From assembly GCA_039654915.1 (NCBI GenBank), contig CM077600.1, positions 76,517,992-76,581,991 on the forward strand: a stretch of DNA of 64,000 nucleotides, in the 5' to 3' direction. This stretch comes from Aquilaria yunnanensis (lineage: Eukaryota; Streptophyta; Magnoliopsida; Malvales; Thymelaeaceae). The notes beneath the pieces were generated by a model. It saw nothing but the letters and a program-made list of their open reading frames with translations, made no database searches and was not told the origin of the DNA. Below, one piece after another: positions 59,486 through 64,000 of this stretch (position 1 is its first letter; every line of letters begins with the position of its first letter). The position numbers and the translations under genes were made by a program.

Positions 59486-59579
59486 AAGGCATTGAAGCCA
59501 TTACTGGACATAAATCAGTGGAAGAAGAGAGCCACAGTCATGATTGCTGTACATATAAGCTGTCATTTGTCTTTTCTTT

Positions 59580-59643
59580 TGACAATAATGTACTTGCTTC
59601 TGTAAGTGTAATTAACGCATTATCCCTTTCATCACTATAAATA
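59580..59643 (+). promoter_or_regulatory. Shared promoter module upstream of Cys-rich copy 3
   Basis: TGACAATAATGTACTTGCT, GTAATTAACGCATTATCC and TATAAATA at 59636-59643, 67 bp before the ATG at 59710. Nearly the same as the module at 58755. Confidence 0.68.
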
Positions 59644-59709
59644 TGTGTTAGTTATTTCCGTTTTCTACAATCACTAATTTCTTTCTTCTCTTAAATACCT
59701 CATTCATCA

Positions 59710-60258
59710 ATGGAGTCTTCTCTTTCCGCCCTACGAAAGTATTTTCCTTCCTTCCCAATAAATGTTCTTAAAAAGATTTATCAAGCTAGATGTGAACGAT
59801 TTAGAGTATTTATGCACAAAGGCATTCCTGATAATGTGCGGTGGCTAATCGAAGCTAAGGTTCATTCAGCTGGTGAAGTTCCAGAAGCGTTCTTTCCCCG
59901 TATGCCCGGCTTTGGTAAAAGCGCTTATGCCAAAAAAAGAAGAGCAAAGAGGCTAGGCGTTTGTCATAATTGTGGATGGTGGATTTGCGGCAATAAATGT
60001 CGTTCCCCAGGAGTGATCACCAGAAATCGTAATGATAGAATAAGATTCATTAAGAATGGCTTGCGTAAGGAATCTCTAGAAAATATCCGAGAGGTTCTTA
60101 AAGCGCATTCTTGCGGAATAGTGCAATTTGAGATTGTTGGATTATGGATAATTCTCCAAAAAGAATAAGATCGTTATAGTCTTGGGAATCTGACTTTAAA
60201 CGACCCTGTTTGCCAGTTTATAAGAAAACTGGATGGGATGCAAATCGCCGATTCATAG
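59710..60258 (+). pseudogene. Cys-rich basic protein gene, copy 3 (one late stop)
   Basis: 549 bp like its paralogues. The frame is open for 152 residues, then has TAA at 60166 where copy 2 has CGA (Arg153), and continues open to TAG 60256-60258. The truncated product would keep the basic run and the finger C-HN-C-GWWI-C-GNK-C but lose about 30 C-terminal residues. It differs from copy 2 at roughly a quarter of residues, without any indel. All four finger Cys and the GKSAYAKKRRAK run are unchanged, which argues for past selection on the finger. The truncated protein may still function. Confidence 0.68.
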
Positions 60259-60302
60259 AAGACATGGAAGCCGTTATTGGACGCAAAGCCCATAGAAGAC
60301 GT

Positions 60303-60476
60303 GGACCACAATCACGACTACTGTACATGCTAGCAGTCATTTTCAAAACCTTCCTCCCCTTTTGACAATAATGTACCCATTCCCGACATGAGCTACAGTC
60401 ATGACTACTGTTTATGCTAGCTGCCACTTTTGAAAATTTTCCTCCTTTTCCGACAATAGTGCACCTACTCTTATAG
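60303..60476 (+). repeat. About 87-bp tandem duplication in LOG-like promoter
   Basis: Two diverged units, each with GACTACTGT-ATGCTAGC and a GACAATA-TG-AC block (60363 and 60451). It duplicates the upstream half of the shared promoter module. Confidence 0.75.
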
Positions 60477-60513
60477 ATGTGATTATTGCATTATCCTTTT
60501 ACCTCTATAAATA
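60451..60513 (+). promoter_or_regulatory. Shared promoter module upstream of LOG-like gene
   Basis: CGACAATAGTGCACCTACT, GTGATTATTGCATTATCC and TATAAATA at 60506-60513, 41 bp before the ATG at 60554. It is homologous to modules at 58755 and 59580. Confidence 0.65.
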
Positions 60514-60553
60514 CATCATCATTTCTTCATTTCTCACAAGGTTAAGGATAGGA

Positions 60554-61183
60554 ATGGAGAAAACCCCAACTCGTAAATCCTGAAGTATTTGTGTATTTTC
60601 TGGGGCTTTTCCTGGAAAAGATGAAGAGTATTTAAAGGCAGCCAACCATTTGGGTAGAGTATTAGCTGAGCGAAAAATACATTTAGTTTATGGAGGAGGT
60701 AGTGTCGGATTAACGGGAGGTGTAGCATCAGCAGCATCTTTAGGAGGAAGTCAAGTTTTGGGCATCATCCCTAGACCTTTGAAATTTGTTTCTGGGGGCA
60801 CGATTGGAGAAGAATTAGTGGTTAAAAATTTGCAAGAGCATGTGTTACAAATGTTTTTAAATGCTGATGCTTTTATCGCTCTACGAGGTGGTTTTGGCAC
60901 ATTGGGATAAGTCTTTCAAATTGCTTCCATGGCCCAACTTAATTTGCATAAGAAACCCATTGGGCTATTGAATGTTAACAATTTCTTTACAGGTCTGATA
61001 GCTTTTGTGGATTATGCTATGCAGAAGAATTTCATATCAAGAGTGGCACGACGAATCATAATATCCGCAACAACTGTTGAAGAATTGCTAGATAAAATGC
61101 AAGCTTTTGTTCCTGAACCAGATCCAGCAATGATTCAGATAGACTGGACACGACAGTCTTTCCCGACCAGTTTGATCCCATGA
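60554..61183 (+). pseudogene. LOG: LOG-like cytokinin riboside monophosphate phosphoribohydrolase, intronless
   Basis: 210 codons, the usual LOG length, with no intron, whereas plant LOG genes have several. Blocks in order: SICVFSGAFPGKDEEYLKAA (11-30), LVYGGGSVGLTG (44-55), VLGIIPRPL (68-76), GGTIGEEL, ADAFIALRGGFGTLG (104-118), AQLNLHKKPIGLLNVNNFF (127-145), ISATTVEELLDKMQAFVP (170-187). LOG enzymes release active cytokinin bases from nucleotides in the cytosol. Lesions: TGA at codon 10 (60581) and TAA at codon 119 (60908), inside the PGGxGTxxE active-site motif, where Pro is also Arg and the acidic residues are lost. Probably inactive in this copy. It is either a captured processed transcript or an inherited cargo gene. 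Confidence 0.85.
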
Positions 61184-61700
61184 TTGACCTCTACTCACCC
61201 TATTGACGTATTGTGGAAGAAGAAGTGATCCGATCCGTTTTTCTTGTCCTTTAGTTTTATTATCAGCATTTTCTTTCGTATTTCAGTTTTTCTTTTCAGG
61301 GAATTTCGTTATCTTATAAGATAGCTTCGTTCATGCTGATATTAAAAACATAGGACAATGCCTTTAGGTTGGAATGACTGAGTAAAGAGTAATTTTTATT
61401 GTTCTTAAGACGCATCCTATTAGGTCTACTATGTATGACATTTTGGGGTAGTTAAGCTTCAACCTTATTTGGATGACATATCTCACAAGGGAATCTATAA
61501 TTATTGAAGAAAATATTAGATGAAACCTTGGATATTGATTCCAAACATCCATTCCCTTTACATAATTTGTCAGTGTTATTGTCATCATCAAGATTCACTC
61601 ATCTTATCGAAGTCTACATTTTTGCACTCACCTATTATGAAGATCTACACATTCGAAGAAAATTATTCCAATTTCAATTGCTTTCATATAAATTTCGCTA
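61184..61700 (+). other. Spacer between LOG-like gene and tandem array
   Basis: AT-rich 0.5 kb, probably the 3' untranslated part of the LOG-like unit. It contains AATTTCGTTATCTTATAAGATAGC, an imperfect palindrome at about 61301-61325. Small ORFs here have no motif. Confidence 0.5.
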
Positions 61701-63669
61701 GAGGTTCTAAGGAGAGTTCCTTAAGCCTCATTTAATCAAATTTTCAACAACAGGAAAGTTCCTATCGTCGAGGTTCTATGGAGAGTTCCTTAAGCCTCAT
61801 TCAATCAAATTTCCAACAATAGGAAAGTTCCTATCGTCGAGGTTCTAAGGAGAGTTCCTTAAGCCTCATTCAATTAAATTTCCAACGATAGGAAAGTTCC
61901 TATCGTCGAGGTTCTAAGGAGAGTTCCTTAAGCCTCATTCAATTAAATTTCCAACGATAGGAAAGTTCCTATCGTCGAGGTTCTAAGGAGAGTTCCTTAA
62001 GCCTCATTCAATCAAATTTGCAACGATAGGAAAGTTCCTATCGTCGAGGTTCTAAGGAGAGTTCTTTAAGCCTCATTCAACCAAATTTCCAACGATAAGA
62101 AAGTTCTTATCGTCGAGGTTCTAAGGAGAGTTCCTTAAGCCTCATTCAATCAAAGTTCCAACGATAGGAGAGTTCCTATCGTCGAGGTTCTAAGGAGAGT
62201 TCCTTAAGCCTCATTCAATCAAAGTTCCAACGATAGGAGAGTTCCTATCGCCGAGGTTCTAAGGAGAGTTCCTTAAGCCTCCTTTAATCAAAGTTCCAAC
62301 GATAGGAGAGTTCCTATCGTCGAGGTTCTAAGGAGAGTTCCTTAAGCCTCCTTCAATCAAAGTTCCAACGATAGGACAGTTCCTATCGTCGAGGTTCTAA
62401 GGAGAGTTCCTTAAGCCTCATTCAATCAAATTTCCAACGATAGGAAAGTTCCTATCGTCGAGGTTCTAAGGAGAGTTCCTTAAGCCTCATTCAATCAAAT
62501 TTCCAACGATAGGAAAGTTCCTATCGTCGAGGTTCTAAGGAGAGTTCCTTAAGCCTCATTCAATCAAAATTCAAACGATAGGAAAGTTCCTATCGTCGAG
62601 GTTCTAAGGAGAGTTCCTTAAGCCTCATTCAATCAAATTTAAAACGATAGGAAAGTTCCTATCGTCGAGGTTCTAAGGAGAGTTCCTTAAGCCTCATTCA
62701 ATTAAATTTCCAACGATAGGAAAGTTCCTATCGTCAAGATTCTAAGGAGAGTTCCTTAAGCCTCATTCAATCAAATTTTCAACGATAGGGGAGTTCCTAT
62801 GGTCGAGGTTCTAAGGAGAGTTCCTTAAGCCTCATTCAATCAAATTTTCAACGATAGGAGAGTTCCTATCGTCGAGGTTCTATGGAGAGTTCCTTAAGCC
62901 TCATTCAATCAAATTTTCAACGATAGGAGAGTTCCTATCGTCGAGGTTTTAAGGAGAGTTCCTTAAGCCTCATTCAATCAAATTTCCAACGATAGGAGAG
63001 TTCCTATCGTCGAGGTTCTAAGGAGAGTTCCTTAAACCTCAAACAATCAATCATCAATTTTTCTTCAACGATAAGAGAGTTTTTATCGCAGAGGTTCTAA
63101 GGTAGGGCCCTTAACCTCAAACTATCAACGATAGGAAAGTTTCTATCGTTGAGGTTCTAAGGTGAGTTCCTTAAGCCTCATTCAATCAAATTTTCAACGA
63201 TAGGAGAGTTCCTATCGTCGAGGTTCAAAGGAGAGTTCCTTAAGCCTCATTCAATCAAATTTTCAACAATAGGAGAGTTCCTATGGTCGAGGTTCTAAGG
63301 AGAGTTCCTTAAACCTCAAACAATCAATCATTAATTTTTCTTCAACGATAAGGGAGTTCTTATCGCAGAGGTTCTAAGGTAGGGCCCTTAACCTCAAACT
63401 TTCAACGATAGGAGAGTTCCTATTGTCGAGGTTCTAAGTAGAGTTCCTTAAACCTCAAACAATCAATCATCAATTTTTCTTTCAACGATAAGAGAGTTCT
63501 TATCGCAGAGGTTCTAAGGAGAGTTCCTTAACCTCATTCAATCAAACTTTCAACGATAAGAGAGTTCCTATCGTTGAGGTTCTAAGGAGAGTTCCTTAAC
63601 CTCAACCAACCAATCAATCAAATTTTCCCTTCAATGATAGGAAAATTCCTATCGCAGAGGTTCTAAAAA
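61701..63669 (+). repeat. Tandem array of about 69-bp double-hairpin monomers (29 units)
   Basis: GAGGTTCTAAGGAGAGTTCC recurs every 69 bp from 61701 to 63012 (20 starts), then at 63091, 63151, 63220, 63289, 63368, 63428, 63508, 63576 and 63657. Each unit has two inverted repeats with RAGT-type loops: TAAGGA-GAGT-TCCTTA and CGATAGGA-AAGT-TCCTATCG. Some units carry paired changes (CGATAAGA...TCTTATCG at 62092, 63486). The right third alternates 79/60-bp spacings, a higher-order pattern. It lies just before the 3' LTR, the usual place for tandem repeats in Tat elements. It is not coding. Confidence 0.95.
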
Positions 63670-63778
63670 GAAAATTCGATAACCTCATGATTTAGGCGGC
63701 AAGAAGGTTCTCAATGCCTAGCTAAGCCGGACGAAATTTAGTAACGACTTTGCATACATCATGTCCCATGAAGCATGC

Positions 63779-63790
63779 AAAAGGGGGGCA
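63779..63790 (+). other. Polypurine tract of giant element
   Basis: AAAAGGGGGGCA directly precedes the 3' LTR start at 63793 (two bases between). Confidence 0.85.
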
Positions 63791-63792
63791 GC

Positions 63793-64000
63793 TGTTGACA
63801 CCCAATTTCGTCCGACCGTTGGAAATTAATTAAAAAAAATTAAATTAAAAAAATTAATTAAAAGAAAATTATTATTATTATTATTAATTAATTATTATTA
63901 CTGAAAAGACTTTAATTAAGTTAAAATAAATTTTGTTTTATGAGGATTTAATTAAAAATGATATATGTGTATAAATGTATGTTTGTAACAAAAAGAAAAC
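63793..64000 (+). repeat. 3' LTR of giant element, first 208 bp
   Basis: TGTTGACACCCAATTTCG, then the same ATT-rich stretch and TGAGGATTTAATTAAAAATG as 49506-49700. It differs mainly in microsatellite length and a few substitutions. It runs off the window. Confidence 0.93.

Larger units (their letters stand above)
49506..64000 (+). mobile_element. Giant Tat/Ogre-like LTR retrotransposon with cargo genes, 3' end off window
   Basis: A 5' LTR of 3787 bp (49506-53292) starts TGTTGACACCCAATTTCG. The same start recurs at 63793 after a polypurine tract, giving a 10.5-kb interior. The primer-binding site TGGCGACTCCACTGGGGA is of the Tat/Ogre type. The gag is recognisable but shifted. I find no protease, RT, RNase H or integrase. 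The interior instead has a three-gene Cys-rich protein array, a LOG-like gene and a hairpin-rich tandem array just before the 3' LTR. Predicted full length is about 18 kb. Clade assignment is inference from LTR, primer site and gag. Confidence 0.88.

Noticed and set aside
61701..63669. CRISPR-like array
   Set aside because: Units are contiguous near-identical monomers without unique spacers, in plant retrotransposon DNA.

Overview
The window is nuclear plant DNA, probably from a eudicot with a repeat-rich genome. It has deeply nested LTR retrotransposons of plant-specific lineages (Ty1/copia, Ty3/gypsy chromoviruses, Tat-type gypsy), plant LTR ends and primer-binding sites, a MULE-like DNA transposon, and a small plant defensin-like gene. 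I see no bacterial operons, rRNA, tRNA or CRISPR. Nearly all coding sequence belongs to mobile elements. The only host-type gene I can support is the defensin-like gene, and its exon 1 is damaged.

Layout. 1-4661: right part of a minus-strand copia element with a short LTR, inserted into the long LTR of a minus-strand chromovirus (4662-8273). That chromovirus is itself split by a plus-strand relative (8274-16923) whose 3' LTR is cut off. 16924-18126: 3' end of a Tat-lineage element with an antisense, intron-containing accessory ORF. 18127-19475: another chromovirus LTR and pol tail. 19476-20635: unassigned. 20636-26088: a two-exon defensin-like gene on the minus strand whose single intron carries a complete 5.1-kb chromovirus (20865-25972, TSD GATAC). 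26089-32470: AT-rich intergenic DNA with an old duplication and a 626-bp MULE-like element. 32471-34713: a probable gypsy LTR holding a 766-bp Tat solo LTR. 34714-48692: a gag-only (TR-GAG type) retrotransposon with TSD CATCT, whose 3' LTR is interrupted by an 8.2-kb copia element (35511-43734, TSD TGGCC) with an almost intact 1274-codon polyprotein ORF.

49506 to beyond the window end: a giant Tat/Ogre-like element in plus orientation. It has a 3.8-kb 5' LTR, a tRNA-type primer-binding site, a broken gag, a polypurine tract, and the start of the 3' LTR at 63793. In place of recognisable reverse transcriptase or integrase it carries three tandem 549-bp genes for basic Cys-rich proteins, followed by an intronless LOG-like (cytokinin-activating phosphoribohydrolase) gene. 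Related core promoters precede the second and third Cys-rich genes and the LOG-like gene. A 29-unit array of roughly 69-bp monomers, each able to form two hairpins, comes next. The Cys-rich proteins have the motif order of flexivirus (carlavirus-type) nucleic-acid-binding proteins. Only the middle copy is an uninterrupted ORF; the LOG-like frame has two stops. This cargo module is the most unusual part of the window.

Limits. Everything here was read by eye without searches. Clade names, homology to virus proteins and the LTR divergence counts are judgements that need alignment.
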